From positions 1 through 64,000 of the forward strand of contig CAZFDT010000017.1 of NCBI GenBank assembly GCA_964518335.1: DNA of 64,000 nucleotides, given 5' to 3'. The DNA is from CAZFDT01 sp964518335 (lineage in GTDB: Bacteria; Planctomycetota; Phycisphaerae; Phycisphaerales; Phycisphaeraceae). This document shows, piece by piece, positions 26,594-36,847 of the stretch (positions within the stretch are counted from its first letter, which is position 1; every line of letters starts with the position of its first letter). The notes beneath the pieces are model-generated. The model was not told the DNA's origin and did no database searches. It saw nothing but the letters and a program-made list of their open reading frames with translations. A program made the translations under genes and the position numbers.

Positions 26594-27898
26594 ATGCCCA
26601 TCCGACGCGGTTTGCCTGCACTGATTTTCGCACTCGTCGCGTTCGCGCCGATGGTCGCCAGCGCTCAGGACGCGCCGGGCGACGGCATCGATCACGGCAC
26701 GACGGCCTGGATGCTCACGTCCACCGCCCTGGTGCTGCTGATGGTCCCCGGCCTGGCGATGTTCTACGGCGGCCTGGTCCGCACCAAGAACGTCATCGGC
26801 ACCATGATGCACAGCTTCGCCGCCATGGCCATCATCGGCGTGCTCTGGGCGCTGTGCGGCTACGCCATGACCTTCGGCCCCACCATCGGCGGCGTCATCG
26901 GCTGGGACAGCGGCAAGGTCATGTTCACCACCACCGACACCGCCATGTACGGCGAGATCCCCGAGCTGGTCTTCGCCATGTTCCAGGGCAAATTCGCCAT
27001 CATCACGCCCGCGCTGATCGCCGGGGCGTTCGCCGAGCGCGTCCGCTTCCGCGGCTACTGCGTGTTCATCGCCCTGTGGTCGCTGCTGGTTTACAACCCG
27101 CTGGCCCACATCGTCTGGGGCGGTGGCTTCCTCACCGGCGAGGCGATCGACTTCGCAGGCGGCACGGTGATCCACATCTCCGCCGGCGTCAGCGGTCTGG
27201 TCGCGGCGCTCTACCTGGGCGCACGACGCGGCTATCCCAAGGTCGCCATGCATCCCAACAACCTCGTCATGACGCTCATGGGCGCCGGGTTGCTCTGGGT
27301 TGGCTGGTTCGGCTTCAACGCCGGGTCATCGGTCGCCACGAGCATGCAGACCGCCCAGGCGCTGACGGTGACGCAGATCGCCGCGGCGATGGGCGCCCTG
27401 ACGTGGATCACGCTCGAAGGCCTGTTGCACCGCAAGGCCACGTCCCTGGGCCTGTGCTCGGGCATCCTCGCCGGGCTGGTCGCCATCACGCCGGCGGCCG
27501 GCGACGTGCTGCCCTACGGGGCGATCGTCCTGGGCGCGGTGGCCGCAGTCGTCTGCTACGGCGCGATCCTGCTCAAGAATCGCATGGGCTACGACGACAC
27601 GCTGGATGTCTTCGGCATCCACGGCGTGGCGGGCATCATCGGCGCGCTGGGGCTGGTGCTCTTCCTGCGTGCCCCCAAGGTCCTCGAAGGCGACCACGTG
27701 GTCAGCATGGGGCTACAGTTGTGGTTCCAGTTCAAGGGCGTGGCCGTGTCCATCGGCTTCGCGGTCGTCATCACGCTGGTCCTGCTGGCGCTGGTGGACA
27801 AGCTGGTCGGGCTCAAACTCAAGGCCGCCGATGAAATGGCCGGCATGGACCACGCCCTGCACCGCGAGCACGGGTACGGCCTGCTCAATATCAACTGA
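26594..27898 (+). CDS. amt: ammonium transporter
   Basis: A 434-residue Amt/MEP/Rh channel with a cleavable signal (residues 1-25, ending ASAQD) and eleven membrane segments. Family blocks are present: MFYGGLVRTKNV, NPLAHIVWGGGF (first pore histidine), DFAGGTVIHISAG and DVFGIHGVAG (second pore histidine). The ATG at 26594 has AAGGAG 8-13 bases upstream. It is followed after 24 bases by a P-II gene, the classic amt-glnK pair that blocks uptake when nitrogen is plentiful. Confidence 0.97.
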   Translation: MPIRRGLPALIFALVAFAPMVASAQDAPGDGIDHGTTAWMLTSTALVLLMVPGLAMFYGGLVRTKNVIGTMMHSFAAMAIIGVLWALCGYAMTFGPTIGGVIGWDSGKVMFTTTDTAMYGEIPELVFAMFQGKFAIITPALIAGAFAERVRFRGYCVFIALWSLLVYNPLAHIVWGGGFLTGEAIDFAGGTVIHISAGVSGLVAALYLGARRGYPKVAMHPNNLVMTLMGAGLLWVGWFGFNAGSSVATSMQTAQALTVTQIAAAMGALTWITLEGLLHRKATSLGLCSGILAGLVAITPAAGDVLPYGAIVLGAVAAVVCYGAILLKNRMGYDDTLDVFGIHGVAGIIGALGLVLFLRAPKVLEGDHVVSMGLQLWFQFKGVAVSIGFAVVITLVLLALVDKLVGLKLKAADEMAGMDHALHREHGYGLLNIN

Positions 27899-27922
27899 TC
27901 GATCGCTGCGACAGGAATCACC

Positions 27923-28267
27923 ATGAAGCTCATCACCGCCATCATCCAGCCGGACAAGCTCGAAGAGGTTCGCGCCGAGTTGATTCGGGCCGAAATCTTC
28001 CGCATCACGGTCAGTCGCTGCACCGGCCGCGGCCGCGCCGAGGAGCACGACCTCTACCGCGGGCTGGAGGTCGCCCCGGAGATGCTGCCGAAGGTGCGCC
28101 TCGACATCGCCTGCAGCACCGACGAGTGGGCTCAGCGCGCCATTGACGCGATCCTCAAGGGCGCTCGCCACAGCAGCGGCGAAATCGGCGACGGCAAGAT
28201 CTTCGTCACCAACCTCGAACGCTGCATCCGCATCCGCACCGGCGAAGAGGGCGTCGAGGCGATCTGA
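27923..28267 (+). CDS. glnK: P-II family nitrogen regulator paired with amt
   Basis: A 114-residue P-II protein (MKLITAIIQPDKLEEVRAEL, GDGKIFV, CIRIRTGEEG). It forms trimers that bind ATP/ADP and 2-oxoglutarate and plug AmtB. In the T-loop the segment YRGLEV has Val at residue 50, where enterobacterial GlnB/GlnK have Tyr51, the uridylylation site. Tyr45 is kept. Regulation by uridylylation at the usual position is therefore lost, as in several non-proteobacterial P-II proteins. It is 24 bases after amt and very likely co-transcribed. Confidence 0.9.
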   Translation: MKLITAIIQPDKLEEVRAELIRAEIFRITVSRCTGRGRAEEHDLYRGLEVAPEMLPKVRLDIACSTDEWAQRAIDAILKGARHSSGEIGDGKIFVTNLERCIRIRTGEEGVEAI

Positions 28268-28294
28268 ACTCGTACGCGCTTCCGGGGGTCGTAC

Positions 28295-28505
28295 CTTGTG
28301 CTCGTGTTCGCCACACGCCCGCCGCCGTCCGCCGCCCCGACCTCGATCACCACCTCCGCCGGATCGACCTCGACCAGCAGATCATGCACCGCCGCCGGCG
28401 TCGTCGGGATCGTGCGGAACGTGGTCTTCATCCGTCGCCGACCAATAGATGCACGCCACGCTCTTGAACTTACCCAGGTCGATGGCGACAATGATGGGTG
28501 TGCCG
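28295..28505 (-). pseudogene. relic of an IS110-family transposase N-terminus
   Basis: On the minus strand IIVAIDLGKFKSVACIY, the start of the RuvC-like DEDD domain of IS110 transposases, is followed in a different frame by FRTIPTTPAAVHDLLVEVD and PAEVVIEVG. The two parts join if a single-base shift occurred near 28415-28440. The homology stops at about 28295, so the gene is truncated and frameshifted. No start codon is visible in front of it. It lies directly after the amt-glnK pair and marks the left side of an AT-rich patch. Confidence 0.8.
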
Positions 28506-28529
28506 GGGGAATCCGGGGGAATCCGGGGG
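28503..28529. repeat. 10-bp tandem repeat
   Basis: CCGGGGGAAT occurs two and a half times in tandem (28503-28529). It is G-rich and adjoins the N-terminal end of the IS110 relic. It could be part of the old element or a local slippage product. Confidence 0.6.
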
Positions 28530-28747
28530 TCATGTCGGGTCTGCTTGCAGGTGAAGGTCCATGGGCGACCCACGACTTGCGGGGGCGGTCAGCCCGTACT
28601 CTGGGGCGATGATCCCAAATCAGGACCACTGCCGGGAGACCCGGCTTTCACAGTTTCTTTTCTTCTCTTGGCAGAAGGAAAAGGATAAACTCGAGTGTTG
28701 TGATTGCAGCAACGGCAGGCATCGAAGGATGGTTCGGAAGTCCACAT

Positions 28748-29089
28748 ATGAAATATCACTTGGCATCAAGATCACGGCCTGCAATTGTGTGTTTGGTTTA
28801 CTTTATCTGTACGGTTAACGCAATATGCGCGATCCACTGGTTTAGTTGGATACTGATTACTGGCAAGAGGACTGGCATCTCGTCATCTGATGCGGTGGCA
28901 GCATTCAGCTATGGATTCATCACCATACTTGTGTTGCAGATATCCGCTGTTCTGATCATGGTGGGAAGAAAGCGAATCAACTACAAAAGGCTATGCGCAA
29001 TCGAGTTCGGGACCATATGTGTATGGTTTATGATTGGATTATTTATCAAAGAGCAGTTTCCCGACTATAGGCTCATCGGTATATGGTAG
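28748..29089 (+). CDS. AT-rich hypothetical membrane protein
   Basis: A 113-residue protein with about three membrane segments (around residues 13-33, 49-69 and 82-100) and no recognised family. The ATG at 28748 has only a weak GGAAG before it; translation could start earlier. Base use is far richer in AT than the surroundings. It may be co-transcribed with the following gene, 47 bases on. Transfer from elsewhere is likely. Confidence 0.5.
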   Translation: MKYHLASRSRPAIVCLVYFICTVNAICAIHWFSWILITGKRTGISSSDAVAAFSYGFITILVLQISAVLIMVGRKRINYKRLCAIEFGTICVWFMIGLFIKEQFPDYRLIGIW

Positions 29090-29136
29090 AATAGCCCGCA
29101 GTAATATTGCGTGGCATTGAATGCGTGATTGAGTAC

Positions 29137-29658
29137 ATGAAAGCCTATCGTAACAAGATGTGTCGAGTCATTTCGCGGCTATCGTTATGGCCTAACGATT
29201 CTGGTATCGTCTTCTTATTTCCCGAATTATCTTACGTCTCTCAGTACCGAAGGCGGGTACTCTACGTCCATATGCTTGAGACGCTCCTCCGATATCGTCC
29301 CAATGACAGCCGCAAGAAGGCTGCTCCGTCACTTGGATTCGTGTTGTATGGCAGATTCAGTCTCGCGTGCTGTATTCTTCTGTTGGTCTCGCTAATCATG
29401 TTTGCTGACTTGATTGCAGATTCACCAGTCTCCTCAATTCTGTGGCTCGCTGCTGTGCTGGTTCCTATGTTTGTGGCGGAGCCTATGTGGCTACGGCTTT
29501 GCGTATTCCATAAAGCGCGTGAGATTGTGAGAACGTATCTGCTGAATCGTTCAGGATCTGCAATGGTGTGCTTCACCTGTGGATACAGAATGACCAGACG
29601 ACAATCGCACGGGGCGCAATGCCCAGAATGCGGCCGGGATGATTCGCGAATGAAGTGA
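29137..29658 (+). CDS. AT-rich membrane protein with C-terminal zinc ribbon
   Basis: A 173-residue protein. Residues 70-120 hold two membrane segments. The C-terminus carries CFTCGYRM and, 10 residues on, CPECGRDD, a zinc-ribbon tail known from many planctomycete membrane proteins of unknown function. I chose the ATG at 29137; a TTG at 29107 is possible. It is AT-rich like the gene before it and ends just before a hairpin. Function is unknown. Confidence 0.6.
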   Translation: MKAYRNKMCRVISRLSLWPNDSGIVFLFPELSYVSQYRRRVLYVHMLETLLRYRPNDSRKKAAPSLGFVLYGRFSLACCILLLVSLIMFADLIADSPVSSILWLAAVLVPMFVAEPMWLRLCVFHKAREIVRTYLLNRSGSAMVCFTCGYRMTRRQSHGAQCPECGRDDSRMK

Positions 29659-29672
29659 GTGTAGCGGGCGAG

Positions 29673-29704
29673 GGGGTCGGGAGTCTTTGCCGTGACCCGA
29701 CCCC
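29673..29704 (+). terminator. probable terminator after the AT-rich gene pair
   Basis: GGGGTCGGG (29673-29681) pairs with CCCGACCCC (29696-29704), a 9-bp stem with a 14-base loop, 14 bases after the stop of the zinc-ribbon membrane gene. Only a short pyrimidine run (TTCT) follows, so strength is uncertain. Confidence 0.55.
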
Positions 29705-30142
29705 TTCTATGAAGCCGGGTTTGTCAAGGGGGTGTGATTGGCGGATGGGTTCAGGCTCCTATCCGAGCTTCGCGGCGTAGCCGCGGCCCATTCAACGGCC
29801 TGCGAAGAGACGACGCCCATTCTCTTCAAGAGACTCGTGGCCTTTGGGGTCGGCCGGGCTGCCGTCGTGTCCATCTCGTCGAACGTCCTGCCTTGTGAGT
29901 CGGTTCATGTCGCGATAAGTGCTGCAGTGAACCCCTCAAGGGCTTCCGGGGGCGGCCCCGCGGCCGCGGCGCGGTTCTGCTCGTTCTGTCGCGGCGCCGG
30001 CCGGCGCGCGATGTTCGGACTCGCACACGCGGCTGTCCGTTCCACGTCCAGGAAAATCGGCCCTGCGCAGGTAGATCAGCACGCCAGCCGACCCGCCACC
30101 GTCGATAGCGTGGGTGTGCTATGCTCTTGGGTGAGGTGCGAT
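29705..30142. other. 438-base interval without a recognised gene
   Basis: It is GC-rich again and contains an exact copy of the dispersed 13-mer at 29921. Both strands were read for transposase remnants because of the IS110 relic 1.2 kb away. None was recognised. The open frames have odd, arginine-rich composition and are not credible. Confidence 0.5.
29921..29933 (+). repeat. copy of dispersed 13-mer GCTGCASTGRNCC
   Basis: Exact match, GCTGCAGTGAACC. Intergenic, identical over all 13 bases to the copy at 16772. Confidence 0.8.
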
Positions 30143-30349
30143 ATGGCAAGTGGGCTGGTCGAGGACATTCTGCGTGAGATCGAGGCGCTCAGCGAGGAGC
30201 AGCGGCTGGTGCTGGACCGGGGGCTGGCGGCGCAACTGCAGCGAGAGTGGGAGCGTGAGGCGGGGGCGGCCCGGGACGAGGCGCGGCGGCGCGGCGTGGA
30301 TCAGGCGGCGATCGACCGTGCCGTCGAGCGGCAGCGCTACGGGCGATGA
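30143..30349 (+). CDS. putative antitoxin of a PIN-domain pair
   Basis: A 68-residue, highly charged helical protein (EDILREIEALSEEQRLVLDR) of the kind that precedes PIN toxins. The stop overlaps the ATG of the PIN gene by four bases (ATGA, 30346-30349). No DNA-binding motif is obvious. The antitoxin role is inferred from position and size. Confidence 0.65.
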   Translation: MASGLVEDILREIEALSEEQRLVLDRGLAAQLQREWEREAGAARDEARRRGVDQAAIDRAVERQRYGR

Positions 30350-30744
30350 AGGTATTCTTCGACACCAACGTGTACGTCGCCGAAGCGCTGCTGGGTGAGG
30401 CCGCCAAGCAGATGATTGAAGCGGTTGTGAGGGCTCGCTGGCGCGTCTATGCGAGCGGGTATCTGCTGGACGAGTTGGGGCGAGTGCTCGCCGATGAACT
30501 GGGGTTCAGCCAACGTCTGGCGTTGCTGGCAGAGCGACGGATTGTACGCCGCAGCGCGATGATCGAAGGCCGAACGTCGGCGCAGGTACCTGATGACCCC
30601 AAGGACACGCCGGTCCTCCAGGCGGCGTTGCAGTGTGGGGCTGATTACTTGGTCACCAATGATCGTCACCTCTTGGCACTCGACCCCTTTGAAGGTCTGC
30701 GCATCATTATCGATGAGGGGCTTTTACGAGCTACTGCAGAATGA
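30346..30744 (+). CDS. PIN-domain toxin
   Basis: A 132-residue PIN-domain protein of the COG1569 type. It has FFDTNVYVAEAL, then YLLDELGRVL, DPKDTPVLQAAL and LVTNDRHLLAL. The acids in DTN, DE, PKDTP and TND would bind the metal of the ribonuclease site. It is coupled to the gene before it. It converges on uvrB with 16 bases between the stops. Confidence 0.8.
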   Translation: MKVFFDTNVYVAEALLGEAAKQMIEAVVRARWRVYASGYLLDELGRVLADELGFSQRLALLAERRIVRRSAMIEGRTSAQVPDDPKDTPVLQAALQCGADYLVTNDRHLLALDPFEGLRIIIDEGLLRATAE

Positions 30745-30760
30745 AGGGCTGTTGTAGCGC

Positions 30761-32932
<2,172 letters not shown>

Positions 32933-32960
32933 GGAGTTGATCGTAGGCGGGTTATCCGCG

Positions 32961-33860
32961 TCACTGCGCCGACTCCTGGGATTCGTCCTTCTCCGGGGGG
33001 CGGCTGGTGTCGGCGACGATCTGGGCCATGAGCTTGCGGGCCTCGGCCTGCTCCTCGAAGTCGGCGCCGTCGGCGGCCAGGGGCGCCAGCAGGCGGCGGG
33101 CCTCGCTGCTGTTGCCTTCCGTGTGATGTTTACGCGCCTCAGCCAGGCGAGCCGCGGCCTTGGCCTGGTAGGCGGCTGTCTTCTCGCCGGGCAGCTTGGG
33201 AAAGTACAGCGGTTGCACCTTGACCGGCGGTTTGTCGGCGGGTTCCCCGGGCTTATCCTTCGCATCGCTGGGCGGAGGCAGCGAAGTCCAGGTGTGGTAC
33301 ACCTGCGCCGAATAGGTCAGATCCGACTCGCCCACGCCGTTGATGATCTTCATCGCCGCACCGTAGCGACCCTGCTCGGCGAGTTGATCGGCCTTGGCCA
33401 AATCCTTGGCCACCGACTTGCACCACGCGTCGATGGACGACGCCAGCCCCCCCACGCCGCGCAGGCGGCGGGCGTCGCGCGGCGAGACGTAGCCGCTGAT
33501 CTGCATCTGCGACGTGGCGAAGAACAGCCGTGGCATGTCGCTGGCGTCGTCGTCCACCAGCGAGAAGAGTCTATTCGCCGCCGATTGCTTGTTGTCCTTG
33601 TACACCAGCACCCGCACCCTTGACTGCAGCGAACTGTCGCGCGCCCAGACCTGGGCCTGCTTGCTCTGGCTGGAACTGGGATTACGCGGTATGAGCATGA
33701 ACACCAGGGGGCGGTCCTTCTCTTTGGCCAGCGCCAGCACCTTATCGACCTCGGTCGTTCTCACCCAGCCTTCGAGCGTGAAATCCTTGTCGTCCTGGGC
33801 CAGAGCCCAGGTCGGAATGAACAGCAAGGCCAAGAGCGAACACCTCCAGCAACGTGTCAT
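32961..33860 (-). CDS. secreted hypothetical protein, TPR-like C-terminus
   Basis: A 299-residue protein with a signal peptide (residues 1-21, ending ALAQDDKD). Residues 25-120 (DRPLVFMLIPRN, then PRLFFATSQMQISG) may form a thioredoxin-like fold without a CxxC motif. The C-terminal part is helical, proline-rich and charged, possibly TPR-like (QAKAAARLAEARKHHTEG). The ATG at 33860 is first in frame. It is upstream of uvrB on the same strand. Function is unknown. Confidence 0.65.
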   Translation of the reverse strand: MTRCWRCSLLALLFIPTWALAQDDKDFTLEGWVRTTEVDKVLALAKEKDRPLVFMLIPRNPSSSQSKQAQVWARDSSLQSRVRVLVYKDNKQSAANRLFSLVDDDASDMPRLFFATSQMQISGYVSPRDARRLRGVGGLASSIDAWCKSVAKDLAKADQLAEQGRYGAAMKIINGVGESDLTYSAQVYHTWTSLPPPSDAKDKPGEPADKPPVKVQPLYFPKLPGEKTAAYQAKAAARLAEARKHHTEGNSSEARRLLAPLAADGADFEEQAEARKLMAQIVADTSRPPEKDESQESAQ

Positions 33861-33946
33861 GGGCTGTGTCCTTTCAGGGGCATTGTCCCCGCCGGAGGGG
33901 TCGGCGACAACCCGCCTGCGGACAGGCTGAAGGTATGCTCTTGGGC

Positions 33947-34588
33947 ATGAGCGAGACGAGTGACAGCCAGGTGCCGCGCAGGCCGGTGATCGGGCTGGCG
34001 GGCGGCATCGGGTCGGGCAAGTCGGCGGTGGCGTCCGCGCTGGCCAAGCTGGGTTGCGCGGTGATCGATGCCGACCTATTGTCGCGGGAGGCGCTGACCC
34101 GGCCGCAGGTGATCGCCACACTTGTGCAATGGTGGGGGCCCGGGGTCGTGCGCCCTGATGGAACGGTGGACCGCGCGGCGGTGGGACGGATCGTGTTTGA
34201 CGATCCTGCGGCACGTCGCAGACTGGAAGCGTTGATCCACCCGCTGGTTCACGCTGAACGAGCGCGGCTGCGAAGGCGGTACGCGGCGTCCGACTCGGAC
34301 TTTGTGGCGATTGTCGAGGATGCGCCGCTGCTGTACGAAGCGGGCATTGACCGGGAATGCGACGCGGTGGTGTTCGTCGAGGCGCCGCGCGACGTCAGGC
34401 TGTCGCGGCTGAGGCGGACGCGGGGGTGGGACGAGGCGGAACTGGCCCGGCGGGAGAAAAACCAGCTCGCACTTGACATCAAGCGGGAGCGTGCCGATCA
34501 TGTGGTGGTCAATGACGCGGGCGAAGCCGAGCTGTTAGACCGGGTTCGCCGCGTTCTCTCCGAGATTCTTCACCCGCCACGAGCTTAG
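33947..34588 (+). CDS. coaE: dephospho-CoA kinase
   Basis: A 213-residue kinase for the last step of coenzyme A synthesis. Walker A is GLAGGIGSGKSAVA, followed by GCAVIDADLLSREAL, LEALIHPLVHAER and VEDAPLLYEAGIDRECD, all typical of CoaE. I chose the ATG at 33947; an in-frame ATG at 33935 is an alternative with a similar upstream AAGG. It is divergent from the secreted-protein gene and 268 bases before rho. Confidence 0.95.
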   Translation: MSETSDSQVPRRPVIGLAGGIGSGKSAVASALAKLGCAVIDADLLSREALTRPQVIATLVQWWGPGVVRPDGTVDRAAVGRIVFDDPAARRRLEALIHPLVHAERARLRRRYAASDSDFVAIVEDAPLLYEAGIDRECDAVVFVEAPRDVRLSRLRRTRGWDEAELARREKNQLALDIKRERADHVVVNDAGEAELLDRVRRVLSEILHPPRA

Positions 34589-34856
34589 CGACAGGACCCG
34601 GCCGGTGAGGCCAGCGCGTGCTGCTTCGGGTTCGATGGCTGGAGGAGTTCGGAGCGTGGGGGGACGTGGAGCCTTAGCGATCAGCCGGGTGGGCCATGGA
34701 TAGGCCCGGCCGGAACGGGGCGAATAAGGGACCGATCCTCGCACCTCGCGCACAGCACGGGACGCTACGCACTGATCCATCCTTTTGTCGATGCCAACCC
34801 CCACCGTGTCGCGCCTCTCGCGCGATCACACAACACCCTGCCAGAGGAACCTCATC

Positions 34857-36335
34857 ATGGCCAAGACCACTTCCCGCACCCGCAAGAGCAATGTGGAACG
34901 CGAGCCGTCCGACGAGCCGCTGTTGACCGAGACGGTCGAGGATGACGCGGCGATCGCCGAGCCGGAGGCCCGGCCTGAGTCGGCGCCGGCGCGGATGCCC
35001 GTGGCCCAGAGCGACCAGGAACTGGACGCCGAGACGCAGGCCCGTTACGAGCAGGCCAAGAAGAGCGACCTGTCGGTCCGCGATCTGCAGAAGATGACGA
35101 TCGAGCAGTTGCACGATCTGGCCAAGGCCGATGGCGTCGAGGGCTACGCGGCGCTCAAGAAACAGCAGCTCATTTTCCAGATCCTCAAGACGCGGATCGC
35201 CGCCCAGGGTCTGATGTACGGCGAAGGCGTGCTGGAAATCCTGCCCGACGGATTCGGGTTCCTGCGCAACCCCGAAGCGTCGTACCTCGCCGGGCCCGAT
35301 GACATCTACGTCAGCCCGTCGCAGATCCGCCGCTTCGGGCTCAAGGTCGGGCACATCGTCCAGGGCACGATCCGCCCGCCCAAGGAGAGCGAGCGCTACT
35401 TCGCCCTGCTGCGCGTCGATGCGATCAACGGCCACCCGCCCGACGCCCTCAACGACGCGACCAACTTCGAGGACCTCACGCCGCTGCACCCCTACCAGCG
35501 CTTCGTGATGGAGGTCGCCGGGGAGCCGCAGAACATCGAGATGCGTATCGTCGATCTGGTGACGCCCCTGGGGCGTGGCCAGCGCGCCCTGATCGTCGCC
35601 CCGCCGCGCACCGGCAAGACGGTGCTGCTGCAGAAGATGGCCAACTCGATCATCAAGAATCACGAGGGCGAGGTGAAGGTCATCGTGCTGCTGATCGCCG
35701 AGCGGCCCGAGGAAGTGACCGACTTCCGCCGCAACACGCCCAACGAGGTCGAGGTAGTCGCCAGCTCGTTCGACGAAAGCTCCACCCGTCACGTGCAGGT
35801 GTGCGAGATGGTCAGCGAAAAGTCCAAGCGCATGGTCGAGTTCGGCGAGCACGTGGTCATTCTCATGGACTCGCTCACACGCATGGCCCGCGCGTACAAC
35901 GAGGAAATGCCGCACTCCGGTAAGATCCTCACCGGCGGCCTGGACAGCAACGCGCTGCAGCGGCCCAAGAAGTTCTTCGGCGCCGCCCGCGCCATCGAAG
36001 GCGGCGGCAGCCTCACCATCATCGCCACCGCCCTCATCGACACCGGGTCGAAGATGGACGACATCATCTTCGAGGAGTTCAAGGGCACCGGCAACAGCGA
36101 GCTGCACCTGGATCGCCGCCTCATGGATAAGCGCGTCTATCCGTGCATCGACATCGCCGCCTCCGGCACCCGCCGCGAGGAGCTGCTCATGGACCAGAAG
36201 GAGCTGCAGCTCGTCTATCGCCTGCGCAAGGTCCTGGCCGACATGAACGTGGTCGAGGCCATGGAGCTTCTCAAGAGCCGCCTGCTCAAGGTCAAAACCA
36301 ATGCCGAGTTCCTGCTGACGATGAATCTGGACTGA
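34857..36335 (+). CDS. rho: transcription termination factor Rho
   Basis: A 492-residue Rho. An acidic N-terminal extension of about 75 residues precedes the Rho N-domain (LSVRDLQKMTIEQLHDLAK), the RNA-binding OB fold (LPDGFGFLR, DDIYVSPSQIRRFGL) and the ATPase ring. Walker A is APPRTGKTVLLQ, and Q- and R-loop segments such as DSLTRMARAYN and GGLDSNALQRPKKFFGAAR are present. The ATG at 34857 follows GAGG. Extra N-terminal insertions are common in GC-rich phyla. The next small gene starts 5 bases after its stop. Confidence 0.98.
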   Translation: MAKTTSRTRKSNVEREPSDEPLLTETVEDDAAIAEPEARPESAPARMPVAQSDQELDAETQARYEQAKKSDLSVRDLQKMTIEQLHDLAKADGVEGYAALKKQQLIFQILKTRIAAQGLMYGEGVLEILPDGFGFLRNPEASYLAGPDDIYVSPSQIRRFGLKVGHIVQGTIRPPKESERYFALLRVDAINGHPPDALNDATNFEDLTPLHPYQRFVMEVAGEPQNIEMRIVDLVTPLGRGQRALIVAPPRTGKTVLLQKMANSIIKNHEGEVKVIVLLIAERPEEVTDFRRNTPNEVEVVASSFDESSTRHVQVCEMVSEKSKRMVEFGEHVVILMDSLTRMARAYNEEMPHSGKILTGGLDSNALQRPKKFFGAARAIEGGGSLTIIATALIDTGSKMDDIIFEEFKGTGNSELHLDRRLMDKRVYPCIDIAASGTRREELLMDQKELQLVYRLRKVLADMNVVEAMELLKSRLLKVKTNAEFLLTMNLD

Positions 36336-36339
36336 TCCG

Positions 36340-36618
36340 ATGGATAGGCCGGTGTTGTCCGAAGCCGAGCGGGACAAGGTGAAGCGCTGGTATCTTGCGG
36401 CGCAGCAGGGGGACCGCATTCGTCGTCGTTCGGAGCGAGGCCGGCCGGGTGATTCGCAGCAGAACGCGGAAGTGGCGGGGCTGCTGGTGGAGCAGGCCTT
36501 TGAGCTTCACGGCCCCGAGGTGCTTGTCGATGACGAAAAAGCCATCGAAGCCGAAGCGGCCCTTGCCCGTGCGGTCTCGCGCCTCCAATCTCCTGCTTCG
36601 CGTCGCAAGAGCGCTTGA
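36340..36618 (+). CDS. small hypothetical protein after rho
   Basis: A 92-residue charged helical protein with no recognised domain. It starts 5 bases after rho and overlaps the following nucleotidyltransferase-like gene by 89 bases in another frame. The overlap and lack of a family keep confidence low. It may be the partner of that gene in a two-gene module. Confidence 0.45.
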   Translation: MDRPVLSEAERDKVKRWYLAAQQGDRIRRRSERGRPGDSQQNAEVAGLLVEQAFELHGPEVLVDDEKAIEAEAALARAVSRLQSPASRRKSA

Positions 36619-36847
36619 CGCGGCGGGCCAACCATTCGTGGTGATCGGTGGTCAGGCTGTCATCCGCCACGGACATGTGCGTTTCACGCGCGACGTGGAT
36701 GTGACCGTGCCGGTGATGCCGTACGAGTATCCCCGGATCGCTCGCATCGTTGAGCCCTTGGGCATCAGTTATCGAGATGTTGATGCTCAAGCCGACGTGG
36801 CGGGGATCGAACGCTTCGAGGGATGGCTCCGTGAGGCGCTGACTTGA
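36530..36847 (+). CDS. shortened nucleotidyltransferase-like protein
   Basis: A 105-residue protein. Residues 20-55 (LLRVARALDAAGQPFVVIGG, then a DVDVTV strand) match the start of AbiEii/MNT-like nucleotidyltransferases (GGxA...T.DxDV). After that the text moves straight to a helical end, and the expected C-terminal half is missing. It is either a minimal version or a deletion relic. I chose the ATG at 36530, preceded by GAGG. It touches the amidase start (TGAATG). Confidence 0.55.
   Translation: MTKKPSKPKRPLPVRSRASNLLLRVARALDAAGQPFVVIGGQAVIRHGHVRFTRDVDVTVPVMPYEYPRIARIVEPLGISYRDVDAQADVAGIERFEGWLREALT

Noticed and set aside
28132..28629. Minus-strand open frame of 165 codons next to glnK
   Set aside because: Only its middle is meaningful, as one frame of a decayed IS110 transposase; the rest is antisense to glnK or repeat sequence. 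It is listed as a pseudogene fragment.
29705..30142. Possible further transposase remnants right of the AT-rich gene pair
   Set aside because: All six frames were read in part; none shows the IS110 C-terminal motif or another transposase signature.
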